In this document: in pieces, positions 10,759 to 22,590 of the stretch
Layout of the letters: every line of letters starts with the position of its first letter
How positions within the stretch are numbered: the stretch's first letter is position 1
NCBI GenBank assembly: GCA_963555705.1
Contig: OY743176.1
Coordinates: 58,478,040 to 58,542,039, forward strand
From: Ligustrum vulgare
Taxonomy: Eukaryota; Streptophyta; Magnoliopsida; Lamiales; Oleaceae
Length of the DNA: 64,000 bases
Direction: 5' to 3'
The notes under the pieces: generated by a model
What the model was told of the DNA's origin: nothing
Seen by the model: the letters and a program-made list of their open reading frames with translations, nothing else
Databases searched by the model: none
Position numbers and translations under genes: made by a program

Positions 10759-10953
10759 GAGGTTGATTATTTTTATTATACTGATACTGAGAGTCTGATA
10801 CCTCCACTTGAAATACGATATATGCAGCCATGGGAATTGATGGTAACGCCGGAGAATTGGTTTCTTGGAAAGGTAAATGTGAAGCCTTCAGTTTCGGATC
10901 TGGTAGCTGATACCCTGAGGTCACGGCTTACGGTAATGGACCCGGCACTCTAA
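10759..10953 (+). pseudogene. Exon-like open frame, unrecognised
   Basis: After a TTGATTCAG acceptor-like sequence, 64 open codons run to a stop at 10953. They contain PPLEIRYMQPWELMVTPENW and end LTVMDPAL. The composition is protein-like, with few low-complexity stretches. There is no in-frame start before the internal methionine. A 30-base segment at its 5' edge is also present at about 10686-10715, suggesting local duplication. I cannot assign a family. It could be the last exon of a decayed or unannotated gene. Confidence 0.3.
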
Positions 10954-11399
10954 AGTTTGGCATCTATATATTTTTCCCATGCTGATATTAATGTAAGATA
11001 AGTGACTCACGTGCTTATAAAAAAAACACACTGGTCTTTTGTCTTCACCATGCATTATCAGGTCGGTGTATCTGAATGGTAACTAGCAACAGATATATTG
11101 ACAGTTAAATTTCAATTATAAAAAAGTTGTTTTATCATACCATCACAGGGCCGAAAGTGAGTAATTGAAGCAGGAGTATCAAAGCTCTTCTAAAAAAAAA
11201 TATAATATTGCATATATTCACGCCAAGCAAACCATATCATGGAAATGGAATTCAATTAACATTTTCATTAAAAAAAGGGGGGGACATCTATGCCTAATAA
11301 AACAGAACCACTTCTCAACAATTAACATAAAATTGGAGTCTCTTCATCATCTCGTCTAGCACTCACCTGACAATATAAATATAATAATTAGTTCAAAAA
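10954..11399. other. No gene seen
   Basis: AT-rich sequence with short A runs. I see no repeat boundary or coding frame I can support. Confidence 0.5.
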
Positions 11400-11960
11400 T
11401 AAGACTTGAAATTCCATAGTGTAATGGTATTTATCTGGTAAATTCCATATTTGTGTCCCTTATAGATAGGAACTCCCAGATAAATGAATGATAAGGAACT
11501 TTTATTCTGATGAAGAATCCATAGTTTCCAATTTTTATATAATGTTTTCTTGTTAATTCCGTATGCTTATTTGATAGTGTCTGATATGTGTTTCATGCAC
11601 ATATATATTTAATAAAATAAAACGTGTTTTTCATGCACGCTAATTTTGGAGGACCTAATTGTTGAACTTCGCCTCAGGCCCCAAAAAAAGACCACACTGA
11701 GTTGATTAGACATTTTTTATTAACTGTGTGAGTTTTTATTTATATGTGAAACACCAATGTAAACGATTTGCATAACATCAATAATACAGGGAGAGACTAA
11801 CATGGATTAGGGTTTATTAGCAAAAATGTCCTTCATTGCGTAAATCATACCTGTTATTTCAACTTATGCATTAATAACATCATTTAAACATTACTAATTT
11901 TCATACACGTCTTGAACTTTGTATGTACACTACTGTATTAATTTTTTTTTTTTTTTATTA
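11400..11960. repeat. F-box repeat fragment, copy E
   Basis: Aligns with the middle of copy A (about 5400-5730) and copy B (about 47340-47650), including the phrases around TTTTCATGCACGCTAATTTT and TTTGCATAACATCAATAATA. No coding part is retained. Confidence 0.75.
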
Positions 11961-12783
11961 TAGATGTATGCTTTCCACGTCAATCATATAGAAAAATATT
12001 AAAATATAAGTCCTATAATTTCCTTACATAAATTAAATTCAAAAAATGCTAATAGTGTAGAAAAAAAGTATTAGAAGCGCTAAAAGTTTCTGTAATGCAA
12101 TTACTTCATGTTGAAAAAAATTAAGCTGGTCTTGATGTAAAAATATGTCCATAGATATTGTTATATTATGAAATAATTAAAAAGATAATTATTTTTGATA
12201 TGTTAGATTATGTAGTGTGTGTCAAACAACAAAATATTGGCATTTCTTGTCAAAATAAAATTTGCGTTGATAAAGAAATGCATGATTAAATCGTTCACGG
12301 TTCATGCAATAGAGTGTAAAAAGGTTTGTAGAAGTTTAGTTCATAAAATTTGTTATTCGATACTTTATATGGTAAAATAACACGAAGTGTTTTTATATTA
12401 AATAATTGTTAAAAAAATTGACTTTTGTAATCTAGAATAATTTATTAATCGTACCTTCAAATTTATATGAAATCTAAAAAATTATTGTCCAAATAAAGAT
12501 TTTATTTATTACACAACTTGTGTAATTTAATTTAATTTAATTTAATTTCTATAATACTTGAGCTTAGCTTCTTCTTTTTGTTGTTGTTGTTGTTATTATT
12601 ATTTTTGAGAAGTGTCTTAGCTTTAAAATCCAAGTTTGAAATACAATCTATTGATAAGAAAAAATAACAACCTCAAGAAGGAGCGCATATGTGCCTAACC
12701 TCCAAAATGCAAGACAACTAAAACAAATGGCACTAGAGTACTACTCCCACAATAATGACCAAAATAAACAGTCTAGAAGGATA
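11961..12783. other. No gene seen
   Basis: AT-rich sequence with poly-T, a TTTAA-type short repeat near 12525-12545 and a TTG/TTA triplet run near 12575-12605. Nothing else is supportable. Confidence 0.5.
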
Positions 12784-13015
12784 CAGGGGCGGACCCACAC
12801 TGGGCCCGCTAAGGCACGTACCCTAGTAAAAATTTGACACTTTTTTCCCTAAAACCGGATCTGGCTTATGCAAATGACACAAAGTTACACAACACGACTC
12901 TCTCCAGGTCACTCATTCGCTGTGCAGCACCTTCAAGTACCTCATCGGCGCCACACCTTCTACCTCACCGGTGACGCACCTCAATGCCTCTGGTGACCCA
13001 CGGTCCCACTAATCA
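12784..13015 (+). mobile_element. hAT-like element end (CAGGGGCGGA)
   Basis: CAGGGGCGGACCCAC at 12784 resembles the terminal repeat of the MITE at 48571. No matching right end or 8 bp duplication is visible before the CACTA-type repeats begin, so this is a truncated end at best. Confidence 0.35.
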
Positions 13016-13020
13016 CATTA

Positions 13021-13670
13021 ATCTACAAGAAAAACTGTCATTTGAGATGATAATTGTCATCTCTATACTTGAAGAATTCGTCTCTATTATGTTTTAGGGA
13101 CGACATTGTCATCGCAACGCATCCACCCTATAGGTCCATAACTAAATGTCAATTGTGACAACAAAAGTCGTCTCTTACTTATAGAGACGACATTGTCGTC
13201 TCTAAAGATCTAAACATTTAGAGACGACATTGTCGTCTCTAAAGATCAACATTTAGAGACGACATTATCGTCTCTAAATATTAACATTCAAACACGACAT
13301 TGGTTGTCTCTAAATATCAAACATTTAGAGACAACACTTGTCATCCCTGTAACTTAAAGTCTTTAGAAATGACATTTGTCATCTCTGTATATATGTTTTT
13401 GTAAATATAATCATTTCACATAATAATAATAAACAATTAAAATAGTTTATAAAATATCAGACCTTAAGATTTTCATGTGCAAATTAATAAAAATAGAAAG
13501 TAAATAACATAATATTAGGATCCGAATACACAAGTTGCAAGTTTAATTACATGAACAAAAGGTTATATCCTAAATCAATCTTCATCCTCCCCTTCAGCAC
13601 CATCATCATCGAATTGCAAATTTAATTACATGATAACAAAAGGTTATTAAATACTAAGTAATCCTAAATC
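13021..13670. mobile_element. CACTA fragment (GAGACGAC family)
   Basis: Begins CTACAAGAAAAACTG, a CACTA-type terminus lacking its first bases. An array of AGAGACGACATTGTCGTCTC-type inverted motifs follows (about 13060-13390). The same motif fills both ends of the element at 56346-61110, so the two are one family. The interior near 13580-13620 could encode an acidic tail on the minus strand, like the end of that element's accessory ORF. The right side is lost against Gypsy sequence. Confidence 0.7.
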
Positions 13671-13679
13671 TGATGATAG

Positions 13680-14164
13680 CAAACATGAAGGTGGGATGAA
13701 GGTATCTATTTAATAGTTGATTTAGGTGTTAAACATGGTAGTTTAGGTTAAATCTTGGTTTATGGAAAATTGTGAGAATTTTTGGAAAGTGAATATGGTT
13801 GTGTAAGGAAATACTTGGAAAATAAGTTGTTGATTTAGTTGGGCCAAGAATGACTTATTGGGTTTTTAAAAGGGCTTGAATGATCGATAAAACATTTGGG
13901 CTCGAGATGTTGGATTGGATTAAAACAGTTGACATTTGGACTTAATATAATTAAAACTTGGGCTTTGAAAATAAACTGTGATTATTGAAATGTTTTTGAT
14001 AAAAATTGAAATTTGACGAAGTTTTTGAATAAATTAAAATTTTCAATTAACTGGCTAGACACACACGAGTTTTAAAAATAAATGGACAAAGTCGTAGCAA
14101 CACGTTATTTTAAAGATAAATAATATTTATTCAAAATCAATCACGAAAATTCTCGGTCGCTACA
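13680..14164 (-). mobile_element. Gypsy 3' LTR fragment
   Basis: On the minus strand the sequence reads a Gypsy polyprotein end (AAATTTCGAGGACGAAATTA, then a purine-rich AAGGAGGTAGGG) followed at 14164 by TGTAGCGACC, the LTR start. The LTR runs leftward for at least 480 bases. Its far end cannot be placed. Confidence 0.65.
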
Positions 14165-14378
14165 ACCCTACCTCCTTAAAATAATTTCGTCCTCGAAATT
14201 TAAATTTTCTTGATCTAAAAATACTTTGGTACTTCAAAATTTCTTCTTTCTTAAAATCTTAAAATAATTAATATGACCAGACGAGAGCGTTGATTTTGAA
14301 TAAAAATCGTTTGGAGAATCGTAGCGACAAGTTTGATAAAACAAGTCTTTTAAGTTTGAAAATTTCCCGGTCGCTACA
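14165..14378 (-). mobile_element. Internally deleted Gypsy: LTR start fused to pol end
   Basis: A second TGTAGCGACC start lies at 14378. Only about 150 bases of LTR follow before the polyprotein end that precedes the 14164 LTR. Almost the whole element has been lost between the two. The right border sits exactly within the Copia reverse-transcriptase coding region, at the KAR codons, so the Gypsy element inserted into the Copia. Confidence 0.65.
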
Positions 14379-17300
14379 AATCGGGCTTTGTAACGATCAA
14401 TAGACCCATCCGAGCGATGCTTAACTTTATATACCCAACGACAACCAATTGGTACCTTGCCAACCGGAAGTGGAGTAAGCGACCAAGTACCATTAGCCTA
14501 AAGTGCCTTTAGTTCTGAATGCATTGCAGCTTGCCACTCAGGATGAGCTGCGGCCTCCGAATAAGAACGTGGCTCCGTGACAGCACTGATTTGAGCAACA
14601 AAAAGTCTGTATGCAGGCTTATATCTGTGATAAGAAACAAATTTGGCTAATGGATAACGCGTACCTTTTGCTGAACCTGGAGTGAGAGGAGACAATTGGT
14701 CAGAGTAAACGTGTGAGCAGACATAGTCGGTCAACTTTGCAGGAGGAGCGCTGTGTCGACTGGAGCGACGAAGTGGTGGAACTGGTTGAATGGAGGGAAG
14801 TGGAGAAGTGTGTTCCACTGAAGGTTCATTTGGCACTGGTAAAGATGACGCCAGAGACTGTTTTGAATTTTCATCAATGGGAGGTGGGGATTGAATTGAT
14901 GGATCGATGGGTAAGGAAGTAGGTTTGGGGCGTCGAATATATGTGCGGAGGGTGGGAGGTGGCGTTGACATCGGCGCTGGAGGAGATGGAGAGGTTGATA
15001 GTGTTGGTTGTGTATTTGGTGTGTCATCAGTAGGAGAGTCAAAAGAAAAGTCTAAAGACGAAGGAATGGGGATTGGGTCTGAATCTTGGGCTTGTGAAGG
15101 CTCCACAGAATTGGGTTGAAGAGAGGTGTAGGGAAAAATATTTTTATGAAATTTGACGTCTCGACTGATAAAAATTTTATTTGTCGATTGATAAAATAAT
15201 TTATGGCCTTTCTGTCCAGCGGGATAGCCGATGAAGATTGATGGAGTTGCACGATAGTCAAATTTGTGTGATGTATGAACATTGGTGGCATAGGTTAAGC
15301 ATCCGAAAACGCGTAGATGAGAATAAGATGGTGGTTTCGAGTAAAGTAATTCATATGGGGTTTTGAAAGATAGTATTGGTGAGGGCAACCGATTGATGAT
15401 ATGGACAGCTGTGAGAGCGCATTCTCCCCAAAATTGAGTGGGAAGTCGAGCATGGAATTTTAATGCTCGAGCAACTTGAAGAATGTGGCGATGTTTACGT
15501 TCCACAACCCCATTTTGTTGGGGCGTGTAAACACAAGAATGCTGAAATATGGTACCATTGTCTTGAAAAAATGAACGAAGTGAGAGAAACTCCTCGCCAT
15601 TGTCACTTCGAAAAGTTTTAATGCGAGACTCAAATTGTGTGAAGGCATAGTTAAAAAATCGTTTTATAAGTGTTTGTGTCTCATCCTTTTTCCGCATTAA
15701 AAATATCCAGGTAAAACGTGTATAATCATCGAAAATGGTGAGAAAGTAATGGGAACCAGAAAGAGATGGGTGTCGATAACGACCCCAAATATCACAATGA
15801 ATAATTTCGAAAGGTTTTGTAGAAGAAATTACACTAGTACTGAATGGTAAACGACTTTGTTTAGATAAATGGCATATATGACAAGCATTATTGTACTGAA
15901 TGGAGAAATTCAAGAAATTCTTAGCTATGAAACTTAAACGAGAAGGTGAAACATGGCCTAAACGACTATGCCATAGGTCAGTGGATGAGATGGTGAGATT
16001 GCAAGCTGGTTGATCTGTGGGCGAGGAGTTGTCGATCAAACATTTGTCTGTTGCCAGTGCCACTAGATAGTACAGGCCGTCACGACGCTTACCCAAACCA
16101 ATCGTCCTCCTCGTAGCCAGATCCTGCAAAATACACCAATGAGGATAAAAGGTCACTGAACAGTTCAAATTTTCTGTCAATCGACTAACAGATATCAAAT
16201 TAACTTTGAATGAAGGCACAGACAACACGTCATGCAAATTATAAATAGGATTCACTTTTTCTCCACTAGGTAGTGATAGAGGGGGCAATGAACAATTTTT
16301 AGCTTTATGCAACAATTTTGATGACGAAGTGATGTGGTCCGTCGCCCCGCTATCAATAATCCAATTGTGAGAAGTGACTTTAGATAAACCTGATTTTGTT
16401 ACTGCATTGGCCTTTGAACCAGAACTCTCTTCCTGTTTGTTAAGGAGTGACAAAAGTTGTTCGAGTTGGGCCTTTGACAACGAAACAGTGGGTCTTCCTT
16501 CATCAATGTTCAGTACTTCAGATACTTGGTTAGCCGCAGAAATTTTTTTGTGCTGATTTGGATTTGGGCCAGAATTTAATTTGGCTTTGGAATAGCTCGG
16601 TGGATAACCATTCAACTGAAAACATTTTTGGACCCAATGGCCCATCTCTCCACAATAGGAACAAGTGGGCCGTCCTCTCCCTGATCCAGATCTACGCCGA
16701 TCTTGCCTGTGATTGGGGCGATTCTCTGAGGATTGATACGAGCGATCTCCTCCGACCGAAAAGTTTGACTTCCCCCCGACTGAAGAGTCTGGATTTACAT
16801 CATGGCGCACCGCCATAGCCGCGCTCCCACCAAGTTCAGCCGAGGCATGCGTTGCGCTGAGAAGTCTCTGCTTTTCCTCTTGTGAAATTGATGAATAAGC
16901 TTGACGAACCGAAGGCAGAGGATTAATGAGGAGTATTTGGCCACGAATTGCACTGTAGCTCTCATTCAGACCCATCAAAAACTGCATTAATTTCTGTTGA
17001 TCTGCATGTGCTCCATGTGCTGTGTCCGAGTATGAGGCCAATTCATCCCACAACCCCTTTAATCGAGTATAGTAAGCAGAGATAGAGAGTTGCTCTTGTC
17101 TAAGATAAGCAATATCTCGCTGAATCTCGAAGATGCGGGGTGCATTGCTTTGAGAGAAACATTCACGAAGATCTTCCCAAACATCGTGGGCAGTGGTATA
17201 GTAGATCACGCTATCAGCAATTTCTGGACTGAGGGTATTGATGATCCATGAGTGTACCATGTCGTTGCATCGAGAGCAAGTGGCATATCCTCCAGGATCA

Positions 17301-17578
17301 GTTTCTTCCGAAGGGGCCATAATAGAACCGTTGATGAAACCGAGCTTATTCTTTGAATTCAAGGCTAAAGTCATAGCCCTTTTCCAGCCAGTGTAATTAT
17401 CTCCATTCAGTAATTTGGATACCAGAACTAATCCTGGATGATCCGAGTGATGGGTGAAGTATGGATTTGAGATGTCAGATTTTGAAGAATCTGATGTGAG
17501 TTCCAACATGGATGAACCAGAAGTGGTAATGGTCTTACCGGAAGCAGTAAGTGTCGGAGGAACATCATCGTTGGCCAT
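14379..17578 (-). pseudogene. gag-pol: Copia Gag-protease-integrase polyprotein, RT truncated
   Basis: The uninterrupted frame from 17578 to 14498 encodes 1026 residues. In order it has a gag domain with the Copia-type start, a zinc knuckle CSYCGEMGHWVQKC (about residue 307), protease WIIDSGATDHIT (about 405), the GAG-pre-integrase motif LWHSRLGH, and an integrase core with HCDIWG, RSDNGEE and QQNGVVERK. The reverse-transcriptase region starts with AAMHSELKAL and is then stopped by TAG at 14498, where the family normally has a sense codon. The frame continues as recognisable RT for about 40 codons (GTWSLTPLPVGKVPIG) to 14379, where a Gypsy LTR cuts it. Catalytic RT and RNase H are absent, so the element cannot move itself. 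Gag through integrase look undamaged, which points to fairly recent insertion. Confidence 0.93.
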
Positions 17579-17650
17579 GGTGACTTAGAAGAACTGAGGG
17601 TATACTGCACGAGAGATTAGAGTGCAATAGTAAGTCAGGATTTCAACCTT

Positions 17651-17662
17651 TCTCTGATACCA
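17651..17662 (-). other. Primer-binding site, tRNA-iMet type
   Basis: Minus strand TGGTATCAGAG immediately next to the LTR end at 17663, upstream of the Copia gag start. Confidence 0.85.
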
Positions 17663-17858
17663 TGTAAAGAAGGAATATGAATTGAATGGAAAAGATCGTA
17701 TCATTGATTCTGAATAGAGTGTACATATACAAGAGATAACCTGCTGTACAAGTCTAGATCCTAGAATTAAGTAATTTGCTAAGGAACATAAAAGGTAACT
17801 AAATATGTACAGAATAATACTACCAAAAATAGAAGATGCTAAAGAATATTTCTCCACA
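17663..17858 (-). mobile_element. 5' LTR of the minus-strand Copia
   Basis: In plus orientation it runs TGTAAAG to TCCACA (196 bp), so on the minus strand TG...CA. It is adjacent to the primer site. The far end (TGTGGAGAA on the minus strand) is inferred from the terminal dinucleotide. The partner LTR is not in the window. Confidence 0.7.
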
Positions 17859-18480
17859 GGAACGACGGCATTGGTGTTGTTGAGTTAGTAATTAATTACA
17901 AATTACGAATTATACTAATGTTTTGCGAATTAATTATAAGTTACAATTGTAATTTACAAAAGTGAAATAAAACAGGAGTTTGGATCAAGATCGAACGGGA
18001 GTTCAAATTCGTTGAGTCGTGTGTAGTGTTAAGGGAAGCTACTGAAGAGTAGTAGGACGGCAGCTCATATTACATATCAGGGAGTGATTCATTTAATTGC
18101 ATGGATATTTGATGAATTTATGCGTAAATTTGTCCAGTAGTTTTCTTGAACTGTGTAATATTATTTTCTTATTAGTGACTAATTTTTGTGTGTAGACTAC
18201 GGGCACGTGGGTTTCCCTGAAAGGATTTTCCCGACGTAAAGCTCAAATATTTTTTTATTTCTATTCACGATTTATTGTCTAGACGAATCTGTGATAACTA
18301 AATTTATCTAATTTTGAGCTGAACAAGACTTCATGTGTATTAGTTTATACTTTACTGTTTAGACAAATCTGCAATATTTAGATTCATCTAACTAGTAAAA
18401 GAATATAAAAAGGGTAAAGTTTAATCTACCTAATTCATATCTGATTATATTTTCCATCAAAATTAGACAACTACAAACTT
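17859..18480. other. No gene seen
   Basis: AT-rich sequence between the Copia LTR and the LINE fragment. I see no open frame or repeat. Confidence 0.5.
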
Positions 18481-18499
18481 TCAAATAATAAACAGAGAA

Positions 18500-18804
18500 C
18501 ACAACAACAACATTACTGTTTTATCATTCTGATATTTCCTAATCTGATTTTGTGTAGCCTCAAGATCTCCTTGATTAATCCCCACATGTCATTACATTCT
18601 AAAATCTTGAAGTTCCTCTCAGTATATCCTTTGTTGGCGAACCAGTCTGCGGCCTTATTCCCTTCTCTCCACACATGAGAGAAATTTATTTCCATGATTT
18701 TAGTATGGTGGTAAATAGATTCTAAAATATATTGAACCTCCCAAGGCCCTTTTCTGGGCTAAAGGCATATCTGAAGAGCAACCTTTGAATATATTTCAAC
18801 CCAT
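18500..18804 (-). pseudogene. LINE RNase H-like C-terminus
   Basis: The minus-strand frame 18695-18513 has the phrase HVWREGNKAADWFANKG, diagnostic of the C-terminal RNase H-like domain of plant L1-type LINEs and related non-LTR sequences. Upstream frame fragments reach the Copia insertion at 18805. The matching upstream LINE part resumes at 29625 beyond the Copia element, with the CCCAT target duplication at the break. Confidence 0.75.
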
Positions 18805-18985
18805 TATTAGAATATCTTAAATATTCTCTTTCCTTGTACAGATTAGCATAGAATCAGGGATTGATTCCAAAATCCCCACATTGTATAGTTTGATTTATTT
18901 CCTTGTATAGATATACTTTCATCTATATATATAGAACAAACCCAAAGTCTTGGGATTATCGAGCAAACTATCGAGCATATTGACA
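18805..18985 (+). mobile_element. 5' LTR of Copia, termini TA...CA
   Basis: 181 bp, starting TATTAGAATATC and ending ATTGACA directly before the primer site. Compared with the 3' LTR I count about six substitutions and one 2-base difference. The start is TA rather than the usual TG in both LTRs, so the change predates or accompanied integration. Confidence 0.9.
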
Positions 18986-18998
18986 TGGTATCAGAGCC
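18986..18998 (+). other. Primer-binding site, tRNA-iMet type
   Basis: TGGTATCAGAGCC abuts the LTR with no spacer. Confidence 0.95.
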
Positions 18999-19391
18999 AT
19001 ACCGTGTTCTGTGAGTTGCTAGAGTATTTTTATCGTTGGCATCGGCTAGGGCTTCTTCCCTAGCGGCTCACCTGCTTCTGGAGTTCATCGGCTACTCTTG
19101 GGCAGGTCACGATCGACGCTGCTCTCTATTCCTCTTGGTCTAGGTCACGATCGACACCACCTCTTCAGCGCGATCTCTCCGGCGATCCTGTGTTTGGCCT
19201 GATTGCTGCGCATCTCATCCGTGCGCCTCAGGTTCTTGAAGTTATCGCTCCTTTTGGTTTCTTCCAGCTCTTCTGCTTCATTCCTGGTTGTGGGTTATGC
19301 GTTAATTTTTGTTTGGTCGTGGTTCGTGCACAGTAATTTGTGTGGGTAATCTACATTTCGTTATATTGAGTTCGTATTATTCGACTTCATC

Positions 19392-22010
19392 ATGTCAAGT
19401 GAGCAAAATACTTCAATTTGTGTTCGCTTTATTGGAAAAAATTATTCGTCATGGGCATTTCATTTTCAATTATTAATGGAAGGGAAAGGTGATTTGTGGG
19501 GACACATTGATGGGACTATTCCATCTCCCGACCCCGAGAGGGAAAATGAAAAATATCTTGCTTGGAAAACCAAGGACTCCCGACTTATGGCTTGGATTCT
19601 TAGGTCTGTTGATGCTCAGATTATTCTTAATCTCAGGCCATATAAGACAGCTCGTACTATGTGGGAATACTTGAAGAAAGTCTATACTCAAAATAACAAT
19701 GCTAGGCGACTTCAATTGGAATTTGAATTGGCCACGTTCTCTCAGGATTCTCGGACTATTGAAGAGTACTATTCTGGTTTTTCTAATCTTTGGACTGAGT
19801 ATACAGATATTGTATATGCTTCTGTTCCAACTGCAAGTCTGGAGGCTGTCCAAGCTGTGCATGAAGTAACTAAAAGAGATCAATTTCTCATGAAATTGCG
19901 ACCTGATTTTGAATCCATTCGATCTAGCCTTATGCATCAGGATCCTCTTCCCAGTTTGGATGGTTGTTTGGGTGAGTTGCTGAGGGAGGAACAGAGACTT
20001 ATCACTCGTACATCGCTGGAACATCTACAGAGTCAAACTGCTCCAGTTTCCGTTGCTTATGCTGCTCAAGGAAAAACTAAAACTCGAGACATGCCTAGTG
20101 TGCAGTGTTACAGTTGTAAGAGTTTAGGTCATATAGCTTCACAATGTCCCAGAAAAGTTTGCAATTATTGTAAGAAACCTGGGCACGTTCTCAAAGAGTG
20201 TCCTATTCGTCCCCCACACAAACATGAAACAGGCTATGTTGCTTCAACTTCCAATTCAGCTCAACACATTGTCGCCCCTCAATTTCAAGCCTCTTCCAGT
20301 TCTTCCCCTGTTGCAATCACCCCTAAAATGATCCAAAAAATGATTATCTCTGCTCTATCAGGCTTGGGACTCTCAGGTACTAAACAATCTACTTCTTCTC
20401 CTTGGTTGTTAGACTCAGGTGCTTCTAACCATATGACTCATGATTATGGATTACTTCGTAAAGTTAGACCGTATACCGGCTCTCTTCAAATACACACTGC
20501 TAATGGTAACACTCTTCCTATCACAGCTGTAGGTGATATTTCACCGGACTTGCCAAATGTTTTAGTCTCCCCTCAATTATCCTCCAATCTTATCTCAGTT
20601 GGTCAACTTGTTGATAACAATTGTACTGTGTCTTTTTCTTCTTCTGGTTGTCTTGTACAGGATCAGGTGTCGGGACGGACGATAGTGAAGGGACCTAAGG
20701 ACGGACGTCTCTTTCCCATTTCTGTTTTACCGAAGCCTATTTTGTCTTTTCCTCTAGTTTGTAATACCGCTACTTTTGATGTTCTTGCTTGGCATAAGAA
20801 ATTGGGACATCCCAATTCTCATGTGTTATAACAATTGTTAAATTCTGGTTTACTTGGTAATAAGATTTCGGCTTCATTTTCAACTAATTCTCTTGAATGT
20901 GCTTCATGTAAACTTGCTAAGAGCAAAGTGTTACCGTTTCCTTCTCATGGTTCACATGCTTCGCATTTTTTTGATATCGTTCATAGTGATGTATGGGGTC
21001 TTGCACCTGTTATTTCACATGCTCATTATAAATACTTTGTTACCTTTATCGATGACCGTAGTAGATTCACTTGGGTTTACTTTCTCCGTGCAAAGAGTGA
21101 AGTTTTCACTATATTTCAGACTTTTCTTGCTCTTATTAATACTCAATTCTCGTCCTCCATTAAGATCTTACGCTCCGATTCAGGTGGTGAATAAATGTCT
21201 ACTGCATTCCAATCTTTTTTACAAACCAAAGGAATTATCTCACAACGATCATGCCCCTCTACCCCACAACAAAATGGGGTGGCTGAACGGAAAAATCGTC
21301 ACCTTCTTGACATGGTTAGAGGTCTTTTGATTGAGTCTTCTGTTCCTTCTCATTTTTGGTGTGAAGCTCTATCTACAGCTATTCATCTGATAAATAGATT
21401 GCCAACTCCAGTTCTTGGTAACGTTTCTCCATTTTATAAGTTGTTTGGTCATCATCCCACATATTCTCATCTCCGTCCCTTTGGGTGTGTTTGTTTTGTT
21501 CATCTGCCACCTCATGAAAGTACAAAACTCACCCCACAATCAGTTAAGTGTGCTTTTTTAGAATATGCTGCAACTCGAAAAGGATATATTTGTTATGATT
21601 CTAAGGCACAACGCCTCCAGATCTCTCGTAATGTTATTTTCTTTGAAAAACAATTTTTCTTTATTTCAGAGCCTATTGCTCTCTCTCCTGTGTTTTCCGT
21701 GTTACCTGACTTTACTGCAGAATCTTCTCGATACAAACCTGGTCTAGTTTACACTCGTTGGCATGTTTCTTCTGGACCCCTTCCTCCGGCTTCTGTCTTG
21801 CCAGGCCTTCACGATACTTCTCCTGAGACTTCTGATCCTGTCGCAGTTGCTACTCCGCCCCCGCCCATTTTGCGTCGTAGTTCTCGTATCACTCGCCCTC
21901 CAGATAGGTTTGTTACTTCTTCCCATAGCTCTTTGTCAGCTACTCTTAACTCTATTTTGATCCCTTCCTCCTATAGACGGGCTATCACTAGTAGAAAAAC
22001 GCGAAAAAAA
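19392..22010 (+). pseudogene. gag-pol: Copia Gag-protease-integrase, two nonsense codons
   Basis: The frame opens at 19392 after a 400-base leader. The gag domain spans about residues 1-230. Two zinc knuckles follow (CYSCKSLGHIASQC, CNYCKKPGHVLKEC), then protease with WLLDSGASNHMTHD and the pre-integrase motif LAWHKKLGH. A TAA at 20829-20831 interrupts just after the pre-integrase motif. The same frame continues at 20835 into the integrase (HSDVWG, FIDDRSRFTWVYF, RSDSGGE). A second TAA at 21192 falls at the residue after the conserved SGGE. The frame reopens through QQNGVAERKNRH and the integrase C-terminus, and is entered by the CACTA element at 21986. No frameshift is seen, so the damage is point mutation plus the insertion. 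It sits upstream of the RT part at 27915. Confidence 0.93.
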
Positions 22011-22222
22011 AATGGTTTTAGGCGTCGGTTCTCGAAGAACCAACGTCTAAACTCTTTAATACATGTTTCAAAAATTCGTGCGATTTCATTCCCAACCGCG
22101 CATATCTCTCTCTCACTCTCTCTCAACACTTCAACATCGCGAAGCCATCACCACCGTGCCTCCACCAACACCACGACGCCACCAACACCGCGACGCCACC
22201 ACGAACCCGCCTCCATCTCGTA

Positions 22223-22293
22223 AGAACTTTACTCTTATATGTGTGTGTGCGTGTATGTATATATATATATATGTGTGTGTGTGTCCGTGTATT

Positions 22294-22328
<35 letters not shown>

Positions 22329-22426
22329 CCGTGTATGTATATATGTGTGTGTGTGTGTGTCCGTGTATGTATATATAAGTAGATCTATATGTGTTTGTGT
22401 GTATATATATATGTATATATGTGTGT

Positions 22427-22496
<70 letters not shown>

Positions 22497-22590
22497 GTGA
22501 ATTATTATATATACATGTATATATATATTTGTGTGTATAAAAATGTGAATTATTATATATATATGTATATATATATATATATAAGTTATA
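22223..22590. repeat. (TG)n and (TA)n microsatellite in CACTA leader
   Basis: Long alternating TG and TA tracts, the longest pure TA run at about 22430-22488. The shorter CACTA copy has a similar tract at 4204-4340, so the microsatellite belongs to the family and has changed length. Confidence 0.9.

Noticed and set aside
13060..13390. Regular short repeats that could suggest a CRISPR-like array
   Set aside because: The repeats are inverted, variable in spacing and lack unique spacers of constant length. They are CACTA subterminal motifs in a plant genome.
14713..15119. Plus-strand frames over the Copia
   Set aside because: They are shadows of the integrase C-terminus and proline-rich linker of the minus-strand Copia polyprotein.
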